Shown in pieces: positions 45,306-54,243 of a stretch of 64,000 nucleotides of DNA (position 1 is its first letter; every line of letters starts with the position of its first letter). Source of the DNA: Lysinibacillus cavernae (GTDB lineage: Bacteria > Bacillota > Bacilli > Bacillales_A > Planococcaceae). The DNA lies in NCBI RefSeq assembly GCF_009724685.1, contig NZ_WMEF01000006.1, forward strand, positions 124,001 through 188,000, written 5' to 3'. Below the pieces are notes generated by a model, which saw only the letters and a program-made list of their open reading frames with translations, searched no databases and was not told where the DNA came from. A program made the translations under genes and the position numbers.

Positions 45306-45333
45306 ATTATACGATAATGATAATCATTATCAA
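45306..45333 (-). promoter_or_regulatory. Promoter with perfect Fur box
   Basis: GATAATGATAATCATTATC at 45313-45331. On the minus strand TTGATA (45333-45328), 16 bp, TATAAT (45311-45306), so the box covers the spacer. It faces the reductase gene. The design mirrors the promoter at 10950-10989. Confidence 0.92.
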
Positions 45334-45420
45334 ATAAAATTGTCATATAACATTAATTAAATACAGATACTGTCACTATTTAGTAATAAAATTTATATTC
45401 GTTTCCTTCATGTAATAGGA

Positions 45421-45449
45421 AAAAATAGTATGCTTTAGACATACTATTA
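45421..45449 (-). terminator. Terminator after the siderophore-binding protein gene
   Basis: On the minus strand AATAGTATG pairs with CATACTATT, followed by six T. Confidence 0.85.
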
Positions 45450-45464
45450 CATTTTAAACATGCT

Positions 45465-46469
45465 CTATTTATCTTTTAAAATATCTACAACTACATCTAT
45501 CCCATACATGGTTGCGATCGGTGCATCCTGTGCAAATAAAGAGCGGTCGACAATATAGATATTTCCATTTTTCACTGCATTGATGTTTTTCCATACCGCA
45601 CTTTCTTCATAGGATTTTAAAAATTCATCTTCACTTATGGTAATGCCGCTTTTATCCAGAAAAATAAATAGGTGCTCTGGATTTAAGACTGACATCCCCT
45701 CCATGCTTACTTCCTTCGTTATATCTTCAGGATAATTTTCAGGAACTTTAATACCTAAACCATTTTCAGAATTGGTTGGCGCAATATTCTTGCCATAAAT
45801 CCAAAATCCCTCTTTCGTATTTACGGATGTAAAGACCACTGTTTCTCCTTTGGCTGTAAAATTCTTTAAAGCCTCACGACTGTCTGTGATTTTTTTGCTG
45901 ACCTCTTCTAGTAACGCCTTTCCTTGTTCCTCTTTTCCTAACACCTTTGAAATTTCTGTTACAGCTAACTCTTGATCAGTAGACATCGCTCTTTGATTTA
46001 AATAAACAACAGGTGCTATTGCTGACAATTGGTCATATAGCTGATCATGAACACCCGATGCAGCCAAAATTAAATCCGGTTTTAGTTCTACGATTTTTTC
46101 GAGACTTGGACTTTTAACATCTCCAATGTCAGCAAATTTTTGTTCCTTCGTAAAAGATTGATAGGCTTCCCACAAATTGAACATCGTATCAGCATTCGCT
46201 ATTCCGACTGGCTTCGTATCTAATGCTAGTAAAACATCTGGATACAATACATGCATTAGCGAAATAACACGCTGTGGCTCTTTTTCAATAACTACTTCTT
46301 TCCCTATAGCATCCGTATATGTCAGAGGATAACTGGACGGTTCTTCCTTCATCTCACCTTCTTCTTTTTGGGGTTGATTCACAACCTTCTCTTCAGCATT
46401 ATTACAAGCAACTAGCAATACTGCTAGTAAAGCAAAGAGTAGCATCAATATCACAGATTTTTTCATCAT
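45465..46469 (-). CDS. Iron-siderophore ABC transporter substrate-binding lipoprotein
   Basis: A 334-residue type III binding protein. The signal ends in the lipobox LLVAC, and two lobes are joined by a long helix (DIGDVKSPSLEKIVELKPDLILAAS near residue 125). It captures ferric siderophore outside the membrane. AAAGGAGG suits ATG 46469 or 46466; the longer reading to 46628 runs through the promoter. A near-perfect Fur half-site pair precedes it. There are no permease or ATPase genes beside it, so it must use components encoded elsewhere. Confidence 0.93.
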   Translation of the reverse strand: MMKKSVILMLLFALLAVLLVACNNAEEKVVNQPQKEEGEMKEEPSSYPLTYTDAIGKEVVIEKEPQRVISLMHVLYPDVLLALDTKPVGIANADTMFNLWEAYQSFTKEQKFADIGDVKSPSLEKIVELKPDLILAASGVHDQLYDQLSAIAPVVYLNQRAMSTDQELAVTEISKVLGKEEQGKALLEEVSKKITDSREALKNFTAKGETVVFTSVNTKEGFWIYGKNIAPTNSENGLGIKVPENYPEDITKEVSMEGMSVLNPEHLFIFLDKSGITISEDEFLKSYEESAVWKNINAVKNGNIYIVDRSLFAQDAPIATMYGIDVVVDILKDK

Positions 46470-46494
46470 ATATCCTCCTTTAATCTCATTACAG

Positions 46495-46509
46495 TGAGAA
46501 TTATTATCA
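46495..46509 (-). promoter_or_regulatory. Fur box upstream of the siderophore-binding protein
   Basis: TGAGAATTATTATCA matches the 7-1-7 Fur consensus TGATAATTATTATCA at 14 of 15 positions and lies 26 bp upstream of the start. Confidence 0.85.
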
Positions 46510-46704
46510 AACAGATAATAGCAAATCCGTTTTTTTGAGTACATATAATGCTTGAATAATGAATTTGTGTTTTTTTGTGCATGAATGTAAAAATGTCCAT
46601 GTTTGAACTTTTTGAAGGTTGTGATCACCGTTCATTTTAAAAGCTAAATATACGTTATACTTACTTTTTGATACACTATTGGAAAAAAGATATTAGAGGT
46701 CACA

Positions 46705-47283
46705 ATGAAAAGAAAAATTTTCATATTACATGAAATTTATGGAGTTAATCATTTTATAAAAGAACAGGTACAAGCATACTGTGATGAAGACACTTCCGTT
46801 TCCTTTATCTCGCTCTATCCAGAGGGACTTTCCTTTTCTTATGAGAAAGAAAAACAAGCTTATGATTATTTTTTACAGACAGTTGGCTTTGACACCCCTC
46901 TTGAGTTGCTTTCACAAAATCTATTGAAGGCGTCTGAGAATTACGATGAGGTGGTATTAATTGGTTATAGTGTAGGAGCAACTTTAGCCTGGAGATTGGC
47001 AACACTCCCTCTACATCGAATAATATGTGTATATGGTTCACGTATACGTCAATACCTCGATGTTATACCCTCTTGTCCTACTTTAGTCGTTCTACCTAGC
47101 TATGAAAGTAGCTTTGATGTTCACACATTAAAGAAGGCACTTGTTAACATAGAAAATGTTCACACTAAACAATATCAAGGATTACATGGTTTTATGGATG
47201 CTTATAACTCAAACTATTGCCAAAGAAGCTACTTGCAGGCACACGGTGACATCAAGAGCTTTTTGCAAGCTGAAAAACTTTAG
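46705..47283 (+). CDS. Alpha/beta hydrolase, dienelactone-hydrolase-like
   Basis: A 192-residue alpha/beta hydrolase. The nucleophile elbow GYSVGATLAW (Ser near 90) and the catalytic His in LHGFMDAY (near 160) are clear. True dienelactone hydrolases use Cys at the elbow, so this one is probably an esterase or peptidase-like member. AGAGGTCA precedes the ATG. It starts an operon with a LytTR-type regulator (10-bp gap) and an ABC transporter. Confidence 0.78.
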   Translation: MKRKIFILHEIYGVNHFIKEQVQAYCDEDTSVSFISLYPEGLSFSYEKEKQAYDYFLQTVGFDTPLELLSQNLLKASENYDEVVLIGYSVGATLAWRLATLPLHRIICVYGSRIRQYLDVIPSCPTLVVLPSYESSFDVHTLKKALVNIENVHTKQYQGLHGFMDAYNSNYCQRSYLQAHGDIKSFLQAEKL

Positions 47284-47293
47284 GAGGAACAAA

Positions 47294-48253
47294 ATGAAAC
47301 AAAATATTGATATTCTGGTTGATCCATATATCGAGGTAGGGAACGTTATTTATCCAAATTTTCACCTTTCCTTACAGCCCGGCACCATTATTGGTATCTA
47401 CACAGATGTTTCAAAAATACATACATTAATGCACTGGTTTATGAAACGAGAAGATACTTTTACATATTTCCGTGAGAATGCTTTATATGAGCGCCTCACT
47501 GTTCGTGAGAATATCCAGTTTTTTTTAAAACTGTTTAATCGTAATACGGACGAAACAGAGAATTTATTAAAGCTATTTAGCCTTACTAATCAAAAGAACA
47601 GTAAAATTAGTAAACTGTCTAATAGTGAAAAACAGCGATTAAAGTTATTGAATACGTATCTACATCAAGCACCTATTCAAATCTTAGAAGAACCCTTTCA
47701 AAATATAGATGAATTTTCTAAACAAAATGTCCAACAGTTATTGAACAATCTTATAAAACAGCAAAAAATTATCATTTTATTATCAAATAATCTAGAAGAT
47801 TTAATGATTACAAGTACAACTATACATAGGCTAGACGGAGCAGGTTTACATGCATTGGATGTGAAAGAGGATGAAATAAACGAACAACCTCCTCAGCCAC
47901 TTGAAAATACACCCATCCGACTTGATAAAATTCCTACAAAGAAAAATGACAAGATTATTTTATTTAATCCACCTGAAATTGATTATATTGAAAGTGTTGA
48001 GGGGGGCGTTTCTGTTTATGTAGCAGGTGAAGCATATCCGTGTTCTTTATCGCTTAATGAGCTAGAGCAAAAATTGACACCATTCGGCTTTTTTAGAAGC
48101 CACCGCTCCTATATTGTGAATCTACAAAAAGTGCGGGAAATCATTACATGGACGCGTAATAGCTATAGTCTAGCGCTCAACAGCACTGAAAAGACTGTAG
48201 TCCCACTGTCGAAAAATAAACTAGCTGATTTAAAGGAAATACTCGGAATTTAG
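47294..48253 (+). CDS. Transcriptional regulator: degenerate ABC ATPase fused to LytTR
   Basis: A 319-residue fusion. Residues 1-200 follow an ABC ATPase layout, but its motifs have decayed: the Walker A position reads GIYTDVSKIH without a proper GKS/T, the signature is LSNSEKQRLKLLN, and Walker B is ILEEPFQN. Residues 225-319 are a LytTR DNA-binding domain (IDYIESVEGGVSVYV and FFRSHRSYIVNLQKV). A real ABC ATPase and permease follow, so the domain may sense nucleotide or a partner subunit rather than hydrolyse ATP. AGGAGG is about seven bases before the ATG. Confidence 0.83.
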   Translation: MKQNIDILVDPYIEVGNVIYPNFHLSLQPGTIIGIYTDVSKIHTLMHWFMKREDTFTYFRENALYERLTVRENIQFFLKLFNRNTDETENLLKLFSLTNQKNSKISKLSNSEKQRLKLLNTYLHQAPIQILEEPFQNIDEFSKQNVQQLLNNLIKQQKIIILLSNNLEDLMITSTTIHRLDGAGLHALDVKEDEINEQPPQPLENTPIRLDKIPTKKNDKIILFNPPEIDYIESVEGGVSVYVAGEAYPCSLSLNELEQKLTPFGFFRSHRSYIVNLQKVREIITWTRNSYSLALNSTEKTVVPLSKNKLADLKEILGI

Positions 48254-48353
48254 TAGATTTCCCAGGAAATAAACGACTCCTGTCACCTCTAATATGGTTC
48301 CACTGAAGGTCATTTTTCTGCCCTTCACCCTATTTTTGCTGTAAACCCTTTGC

Positions 48354-48381
48354 TTGTTGTTTATAGTGTAGACATCAACAA
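48354..48381. promoter_or_regulatory. Inverted repeat before the ABC genes
   Basis: TTGTTG and CAACAA flank 16 bases including TATAGT. It lies just upstream of the ATPase gene and could bind the LytTR regulator, although LytTR sites are usually direct repeats. Confidence 0.35.
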
Positions 48382-48400
48382 CAAAACGGGAGGTTTACAC

Positions 48401-49249
48401 ATGAACACTGTGATTGATGTGCAACACTTAAAAAAAACATTTAATAAAGAAACTGCATTACAAGATGTTTCCTTTACGATTCAGAAAGGTGAAATATTTG
48501 GCTTTCTTGGTCCAAGTGGTTCTGGCAAGACAACTACTATTAAAATATTAACCGCACAAACAGATAAAACTGCTGGCAGCGTTCTATTATTTGGGCAACC
48601 AGCTAGTGAAATGAAACAAAGTCAAAATCGTAAACGTTTTGGTATTTTAACAGATAATAGCGGTTTGTATACTAGACTATCAATTGAGGAGAATTTATTA
48701 CTTTATAGTAATTTATATCAGCTACCTGACTCTTCTGTAAAAGAAGCTCTAGATTTTGTGAACCTATATGCAGATCGAAAAAAGAAAATCAGTCAGCTTT
48801 CAAAGGGAATGATTCAACGTGTTACACTTGCTCGCGCTATTATGCATAAACCCGAATTATTATTTTTAGATGAGCCTACTTCTGCACTTGATCCTGTCAA
48901 TACGCAGCATATTTATAATGGTTTACGAAAATTAAATAACATGGGTACAACCATTTTTTTAACAACACATGATATGGGTGAGGCAGAAATACTTTGTGAC
49001 CGTGTGGCTTTCCTACATAAGGGAAAAATTCGGGCAATTGGTGCTCCTAATGACTTAAAGCAGGAATTTGGCACCGACTCCATTACAGTTGAACTCAAAA
49101 ATGGTACACAAGAAATTATCCAAAATGGTTCTCAGGATGCAGAGAAGTTGTATCAATGGATGCAAGCCAACGAAGTGACAAGAATCAATACAAACGAGCC
49201 GACTTTAGGTGATATTTTTATGCAAATAACAGGGAGTGATTTAGTATGA
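48401..49249 (+). CDS. ABC transporter ATP-binding protein
   Basis: A 282-residue ATPase with intact motifs: Walker A GPSGSGKTTTIKIL (near 38), signature LSKGMIQRVTLARA (near 135), Walker B LLFLDEPTSALDP and H-loop TTHDMGEAE. A C-terminal extension of about 70 residues is typical of ABC-2 type exporters. GGGAGG precedes ATG 48401. It is coupled to the permease gene by a four-base overlap. Confidence 0.93.
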   Translation: MNTVIDVQHLKKTFNKETALQDVSFTIQKGEIFGFLGPSGSGKTTTIKILTAQTDKTAGSVLLFGQPASEMKQSQNRKRFGILTDNSGLYTRLSIEENLLLYSNLYQLPDSSVKEALDFVNLYADRKKKISQLSKGMIQRVTLARAIMHKPELLFLDEPTSALDPVNTQHIYNGLRKLNNMGTTIFLTTHDMGEAEILCDRVAFLHKGKIRAIGAPNDLKQEFGTDSITVELKNGTQEIIQNGSQDAEKLYQWMQANEVTRINTNEPTLGDIFMQITGSDLV

Positions 49250-49953
49250 ATATTTCAATGACACGTATTCAAGCTATATTGGTGAAAGACTATAAGGAAT
49301 TCTCACGTAACTATGCCGTATCAATAATGGTACTTATGCCACTTATTTTAGCATTCTTATATAATCAATCAGGTACATCTTCTATAAATGCTTATTTCCT
49401 ACCAATCAATATTACCTTCTCGATGGTAACAACCTATATACAATGCTGTTTAATAGCAGAGGAAAAAGAGAAAAACACATTGCGTAGTCTCATGCTTTCC
49501 CCTGCTTCACTTGGCGATATTTTAATTGGTAAAAGCTTATTTGTTCTGATCGTCACTATTGTCGTTCTTGCAATGTCTATTTTTCTTGTCGGATATACGC
49601 CTGCCAATCTATTCGTTTTATCGATTGCATTAATCCTTTCTGCAGTCTTCTATATTGCACTTGGGACATTATGTGGATTATTTGCTAAATCCATTATGGA
49701 AGGATCAATTATCGTTTTACCAGTTGTCTTTATTTTCTCGTTTGGACCACTTGCCCTAACTTTAGCAACTGCTTATCCCATCCTAAAAATAGCTGAGTGG
49801 CTGCCTAGCACACAATTATTACTTTTAGCGGATGCGTTAGAAGGTAAGTATTCCATCACAGATGTGATTATTCCTCTCATTACCATTATTATCTGGTCTC
49901 TTCTTTCTTGGTTTTTCACAGCAATTATCTATAAGAAAAGAATGGTCGATTAA
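49246..49953 (+). CDS. ABC-2 type transporter permease
   Basis: A 235-residue permease with six hydrophobic helices, of the ABC-2 export group (drug, polysaccharide or peptide export). The conserved cytoplasmic segment EEKEKNTLRSLMLSPASLGDILIGKSLF lies near residues 70-98. It overlaps the ATPase gene (ATGA). With the upstream regulator it probably forms a self-controlled exporter, substrate unknown. Confidence 0.9.
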   Translation: MNISMTRIQAILVKDYKEFSRNYAVSIMVLMPLILAFLYNQSGTSSINAYFLPINITFSMVTTYIQCCLIAEEKEKNTLRSLMLSPASLGDILIGKSLFVLIVTIVVLAMSIFLVGYTPANLFVLSIALILSAVFYIALGTLCGLFAKSIMEGSIIVLPVVFIFSFGPLALTLATAYPILKIAEWLPSTQLLLLADALEGKYSITDVIIPLITIIIWSLLSWFFTAIIYKKRMVD

Positions 49954-49966
49954 TGACCATTCTTTT
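49936..49966. terminator. Bidirectional terminator
   Basis: AAAAGAATGGTC pairs with its complement GACCATTCTTTT. It overlaps the ends of both convergent genes. Confidence 0.88.
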
Positions 49967-51122
49967 CTTCATCTAATAATTCCTGCTCAAGCATTTCAAT
50001 CTCATCTAATGTATCTGCATACCATATACCAACAAATCTAGAAGGAACGGGCTCTTCAAAATAATCTCCATCATAAAAAGATAAAGGAAACAAAACTCCT
50101 TGCTCAATAAATTGTTTAATTGTTTGAAAGAAATAGTCATTCTTTTGCGGATTTTGTGCTGCATAAGAAGCAAATTTATTGATAGGCTTGCCTAAAGCAT
50201 CATGAAACATCAGCATCGAGGTAGAACCATTCTGACGAAAATTTAAGTCTATCGCTTGAACATCACTTGCCTCTGTGACAATTAAATCAAAGCCTGCCAC
50301 ACCAACAAAGCCTTCCTCTACTCCACGTTTCATAATATGCTTTCCTGCTTCAATTACTTTTTCAGGCACTTTATCTACAATGATGTTTCCTTGATATATG
50401 CCATTGTCATCCGTTATTTGCTGGGAAGCTCCTAAGTATTGAATGCCTAGCTCCTCTGAATAAACAAATTGACAGCTATAATTGTCCTTTGTCTTTAGTA
50501 GCTCTTCAATTATTATACTTTCAGTCCCAGTCATTCGAAATTGCCGTAATCCTTCTGTTAGATCCTCTTTATTATGGCATATGGTGACGCCATACCCTCC
50601 TGATGTTGGAGAATCATCTCCAGGTTTTAGCACAACAGGTGGCTGCCAATTTTTTATGGCATCCGAGAGTTTATGGGTCTCAACATTTAAACGACTTGGC
50701 ACAAATTTGCTATCGATTAAATGATCAATATATGCTTTTGTATTCAGCTCATTAAATTTTTCCGCATCCATCCAGTAGCATTGACGATCCATGTGCTCCA
50801 AGTCATGTATATACTGACAAACAATCGCCTTACCTTCCTCACACCAAGATTGAATTTGTGCCAAATACTCCTCCTGTGTGTCGTAGCTATAAGGTTGTTG
50901 GACCCACGGTAACCCCGCTAATTGATGAAGCGCTTGGGCTTTTTCGGTTTGTGTGGCTCGGTGTACTAAAACAGGGATATCAGCAATAGCTACTTCTCTA
51001 GAAGTTATAGCATCTAGCTTATGTGGATCGTCCATCATCCACGGATTATCACTGTAAGGTGTTCTTGGTGTATAGACAGCATTTTCACCGTAAATTTGTC
51101 TTAATGTGAATTTTGGTTTCAA
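49950..51122 (-). CDS. ATP-grasp domain protein
   Basis: A 390-residue ATP-grasp ligase-like protein. The ATP-binding lobe includes VVLKPGDDSPTSGGYGVTICHNKEDL (near 170-195) and IIIEELLKT. The metal-binding end is FDLIVTEASDVQAIDLNFRQNG (near 300-320, with Asp and Asn ligands). Such enzymes join a carboxylate to an amine or thiol, as in carboxylate-amine ligases for dipeptides. No partner gene suggests the product. Length and order fit the family. The N-terminal 100 residues are unlike any I can name. Confidence 0.78.
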   Translation of the reverse strand: MKPKFTLRQIYGENAVYTPRTPYSDNPWMMDDPHKLDAITSREVAIADIPVLVHRATQTEKAQALHQLAGLPWVQQPYSYDTQEEYLAQIQSWCEEGKAIVCQYIHDLEHMDRQCYWMDAEKFNELNTKAYIDHLIDSKFVPSRLNVETHKLSDAIKNWQPPVVLKPGDDSPTSGGYGVTICHNKEDLTEGLRQFRMTGTESIIIEELLKTKDNYSCQFVYSEELGIQYLGASQQITDDNGIYQGNIIVDKVPEKVIEAGKHIMKRGVEEGFVGVAGFDLIVTEASDVQAIDLNFRQNGSTSMLMFHDALGKPINKFASYAAQNPQKNDYFFQTIKQFIEQGVLFPLSFYDGDYFEEPVPSRFVGIWYADTLDEIEMLEQELLDEEKNGH

Positions 51123-51229
51123 GTAGATTACCCTCTTTCAAGTTTTAGGTACTCTACCCCTCCCATTGTTTTTTGACACTTTTTATAAGAAAAAATAGTT
51201 TTTTAGATTATTAAAATACCATATTATTC

Positions 51230-51820
51230 CTAATTCCCAGCAAATCGAACTAATAGCTCTTCTATATGTTTCTTTACCTGTGGCCAATCTTCTTTTGTAA
51301 TACTATACATGACTGTATGCCGAGTTGTTCCATCCTTGCGAATCATATGATTGCGCAGTATACCTTCTTTTGTTGCACCTATACGCTCAATAGCCTTTTG
51401 AGAACGGACATTTTCATGATCGGTTTTTATTTGAACTCTTTGTAAATGAAGTTGCTCAAAACAATATTGTAATAATAAATATTTACAATTGGTATTGATA
51501 GCTGTGCGCCAGTATGAGGGTGTCAACCATGTATTACCTATTTCTAGGCGCTGGTGTTTATCATCAATATCCATAAATCGAGTAGATCCTATAATATCGC
51601 CTGATTTTTTATCCACAATAACAAAAGGAAATTCTGTTTTTCCGCTTCTTGTTATTAGTGCGTTTTCCACAAAGTTATTCACATCCTCCCTTTTTTCTAA
51701 AGCTGTGGACATGTGAGACCAAATTTCTGGATAACTCCCTGCCTCTAATATCCCTTGTATATCATACGGCTCTAAAGGTTTTAGTTTTACTACTTCGTTT
51801 TCTAATGCGATAAATTCCAC
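51230..51820 (-). CDS. RimJ/RimL-like GNAT acetyltransferase
   Basis: A 196-residue GNAT enzyme of the RimJ/RimL/YjcK group. It has the ribosomal-protein acetyltransferase pattern (TRFMDIDDKHQRLEIGNTWLTPSYWRTAINTNCKYLLLQYCFEQ, then VQIKTDHENVRSQKAIERIGATKEGILRNH). The acetyl-CoA loop Q/RxxG/A is degenerate here (YWRTAIN). Likely acetylates an N-terminus or a small molecule. GGAGTGAAG precedes the ATG. Confidence 0.88.
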   Translation of the reverse strand: MEFIALENEVVKLKPLEPYDIQGILEAGSYPEIWSHMSTALEKREDVNNFVENALITRSGKTEFPFVIVDKKSGDIIGSTRFMDIDDKHQRLEIGNTWLTPSYWRTAINTNCKYLLLQYCFEQLHLQRVQIKTDHENVRSQKAIERIGATKEGILRNHMIRKDGTTRHTVMYSITKEDWPQVKKHIEELLVRFAGN

Positions 51821-51917
51821 AACACTTCACTCCTTTTTTAGTTATTTAACGATAAAATTGATATGATAGATATAACCAATTACTAAAAAATCAGCCATAC
51901 CAGAGGAGGTTTTTATT

Positions 51918-53279
51918 GTGGAGCTTGCCATTTCATTTACGGGCGATTCACCAAAATATATACAAATCTACGAAGAAATAAAGCAGTCTATATTATCGAA
52001 AAGGTTACTCGCTCATGAGCAATTACCTTCTAAACGGGCTCTTTCTCAAACACTGGATGTAAGTGTACATACCATAAAGGAAGCCTACGAACAATTACTT
52101 GCAGAAGGCTATATTTATAGCAAGGAGCGATCAGGTTATTATATCGCTCCCTTTGAATTAGATTGGTTACAACAAGTACAGCAACATGATTCTCCCCCGA
52201 GTATAATCACTCCAAACGACATACAATATGATTTTAATAATGGGCATGTGGATAACAAGGCTTTTCCTTACGCCGTTTGGCACAAGCTTATAAAAAAGCA
52301 TTTTAATATGAATAACTTATCAACAAGCCCATGGGAAGGAGAGGCAATTTTACGAACAGAGATTGCTCGCTATGTAGAACGTTCCCGTGGGGTTGTTTGT
52401 GATGCTTCGCAAGTGTTTGTTTATAGTGGAACCCAAAGCCAGCTTCAAGCCCTCTGTCACTTCTTTGGTTCAACGACTCGTGTTGGTTTAGAGGAACCAG
52501 GCTTTAAACGAGTACGTGCGATTTTACAACAATGTGGATTGTCTACAGTAGCAATACCTGTGGATAAATCGGGTATTACACTTCCTCAAAAAACAATTCA
52601 CATGTTATACACAACACCAGCACATCAATTTCCCTTGGGCATGATTATGACAATGGAGAGAAGAGCTGCATTATTACAATGGGCTCAATCGAACGAGGCA
52701 CTTATTATAGAAGATGATTATGATGCTGAATTTCGTTATAAGGGGCTTCCAATCCCCTCTTTAGCAAAAATGGATCAGCTTCATCATGTCCTCTATTTCG
52801 GAACATTCTCGAAAACGTTGCTTCCATCTTTACGCATTAGTTATATGATACTGCCAAAATCTCTAGTGCAAGCATTTATAAACTTTCATCATGAGCAAAA
52901 GTCCGTTGTCTCCAAAGTGGATCAGCTTGTTTTAGCAGATTTTTTAGCCCAAGGATTATTTGATAAGCATTTAGCAAAAATGCGGACGATTTATCGAAAA
53001 AAACAACAAACTTTACTAACAGCCATCTCTACGCATTTTTCAAACGAATTTCAAGTAATCGGTGAAAAATCTGGGCTACATATTGTCATGAAGTTACCCC
53101 AACATCTCTCTGAAGAAAGAGCGATCGAGCTTGCACAAGAGGTAGGAATTCTAGTCTACCCATGCTCTTCCTCTTATCAAAATGGAATGAAAGAAGCAAT
53201 GGTCCTTATGGGCTACGGTGGACTGACTTTTCAACAAATTAATGATGGCATTGCACTTCTTGCTTCTGTTTGGCAATAA
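51918..53279 (+). CDS. MocR/GabR-type GntR-aminotransferase regulator
   Basis: A 453-residue regulator with a GntR winged helix (1-75, PSKRALSQTLDVSVHTIKEAYEQLLAEGY) fused to a fold-type I aminotransferase domain (110-453). The PLP lysine is in FGTFSKTLLPSLRISYM, and the Asp partner is in IIEDDYDAEFRY. Such proteins sense PLP with an amino compound; PdxR and GabR are known examples. A GAGGAGGT site precedes the GTG start. It is divergent from the GNAT gene, which could be a target. Confidence 0.92.
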   Translation: MELAISFTGDSPKYIQIYEEIKQSILSKRLLAHEQLPSKRALSQTLDVSVHTIKEAYEQLLAEGYIYSKERSGYYIAPFELDWLQQVQQHDSPPSIITPNDIQYDFNNGHVDNKAFPYAVWHKLIKKHFNMNNLSTSPWEGEAILRTEIARYVERSRGVVCDASQVFVYSGTQSQLQALCHFFGSTTRVGLEEPGFKRVRAILQQCGLSTVAIPVDKSGITLPQKTIHMLYTTPAHQFPLGMIMTMERRAALLQWAQSNEALIIEDDYDAEFRYKGLPIPSLAKMDQLHHVLYFGTFSKTLLPSLRISYMILPKSLVQAFINFHHEQKSVVSKVDQLVLADFLAQGLFDKHLAKMRTIYRKKQQTLLTAISTHFSNEFQVIGEKSGLHIVMKLPQHLSEERAIELAQEVGILVYPCSSSYQNGMKEAMVLMGYGGLTFQQINDGIALLASVWQ

Positions 53280-53384
53280 CGATGATTTCATTAACTTGTC
53301 GAAATCCTCTTTTAATAATGCGAAACCTTATCATTTTTTTTTCGTATGTAAAGGTATATGGACACATAAGGGGATTAGAAGATA

Positions 53385-54191
53385 ATGGAGAATCGTGAGC
53401 TATTAGAACAGCATTTACAAGAGATTCAAGTGTGGGAAAAAGACCAAAAGGATTTATGGTTTTGGGAGAAATTAGGAAGAATACCATTCAAGCTATTAGA
53501 TAAAATGACACCTGCCTTTATTCAAAATAAAATTGCTTTACTAGTGGATGAATTAGGGAATTATATTCAGTCGGGCGGAAAATATTTAATCAATGAACAA
53601 GCCATGATGCAAAAAATTCGCAACCATTCTTCTACACAGCATATTTTGACTATATCTGATATTGGACAAATTCCTTTAGAGGACATGATTACCCTCAGTG
53701 ATAAATTACAAAATGAGCGTGTGAAATTCGCTACCGTTCAAGGAGCTTCTACTGGATTTGGTGGAATCTTTACTTTGGCTATTGATATTCCTGTTATTTT
53801 AGGGACAGCGCTAAAAACATTGCAAGAAATAGCGATTATTCATGGTTATGACCCTAATGATAAAATGGAGCGTATTTTTATTGTCAAGTGCCTACAGTTT
53901 ACTTCTGCTGATATTGTTGGTAAAGAAGCAATTTTACAGGAGCTTGCTACTATGAATAGCACTCAAAAGGCTTCTGATAATATGATTTCACAACTTCAAG
54001 GATGGCAGGAAGTATTTTACACGTATCGAGATCAGCTAGGCTGGAAAAAGTTGTTTCAAATGATTCCAATTGCCGGCATGGTCTTTGGTGCCTTTGCCAA
54101 TAAAGGGATGATTCAAGATGTTGCTGAGACAGGCATTATGCTCTACCGAAAAAGACGTATTTATGAAAAATTAAATGAATTAGAAAGTTGA
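53385..54191 (+). CDS. EcsC-family protein
   Basis: A 268-residue member of the EcsC family, named from the B. subtilis ecs locus (EcsC is the third gene, of unknown function). The conserved centre includes FATVQGASTGFGGIFTLAIDIPVILGTALKTLQEIAIIHGYDPN (near 115-160) and IPIAGMVFGAFANKGM near 225. Two hydrophobic segments may touch the membrane. The ecsAB transporter genes are not here, so this is an isolated paralogue. Confidence 0.88.
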   Translation: MENRELLEQHLQEIQVWEKDQKDLWFWEKLGRIPFKLLDKMTPAFIQNKIALLVDELGNYIQSGGKYLINEQAMMQKIRNHSSTQHILTISDIGQIPLEDMITLSDKLQNERVKFATVQGASTGFGGIFTLAIDIPVILGTALKTLQEIAIIHGYDPNDKMERIFIVKCLQFTSADIVGKEAILQELATMNSTQKASDNMISQLQGWQEVFYTYRDQLGWKKLFQMIPIAGMVFGAFANKGMIQDVAETGIMLYRKRRIYEKLNELES

Positions 54192-54192
54192 T

Positions 54193-54234
54193 AAAAAAAG
54201 ATGACACTCTTTCCTACTTGAGCGTCATCTTTTT
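54193..54234. terminator. Bidirectional terminator
   Basis: AAAAAAGATGAC and GTCATCTTTTT form the stem across a partly paired loop. Confidence 0.8.
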
Positions 54235-54243
54235 CCTAACTTT

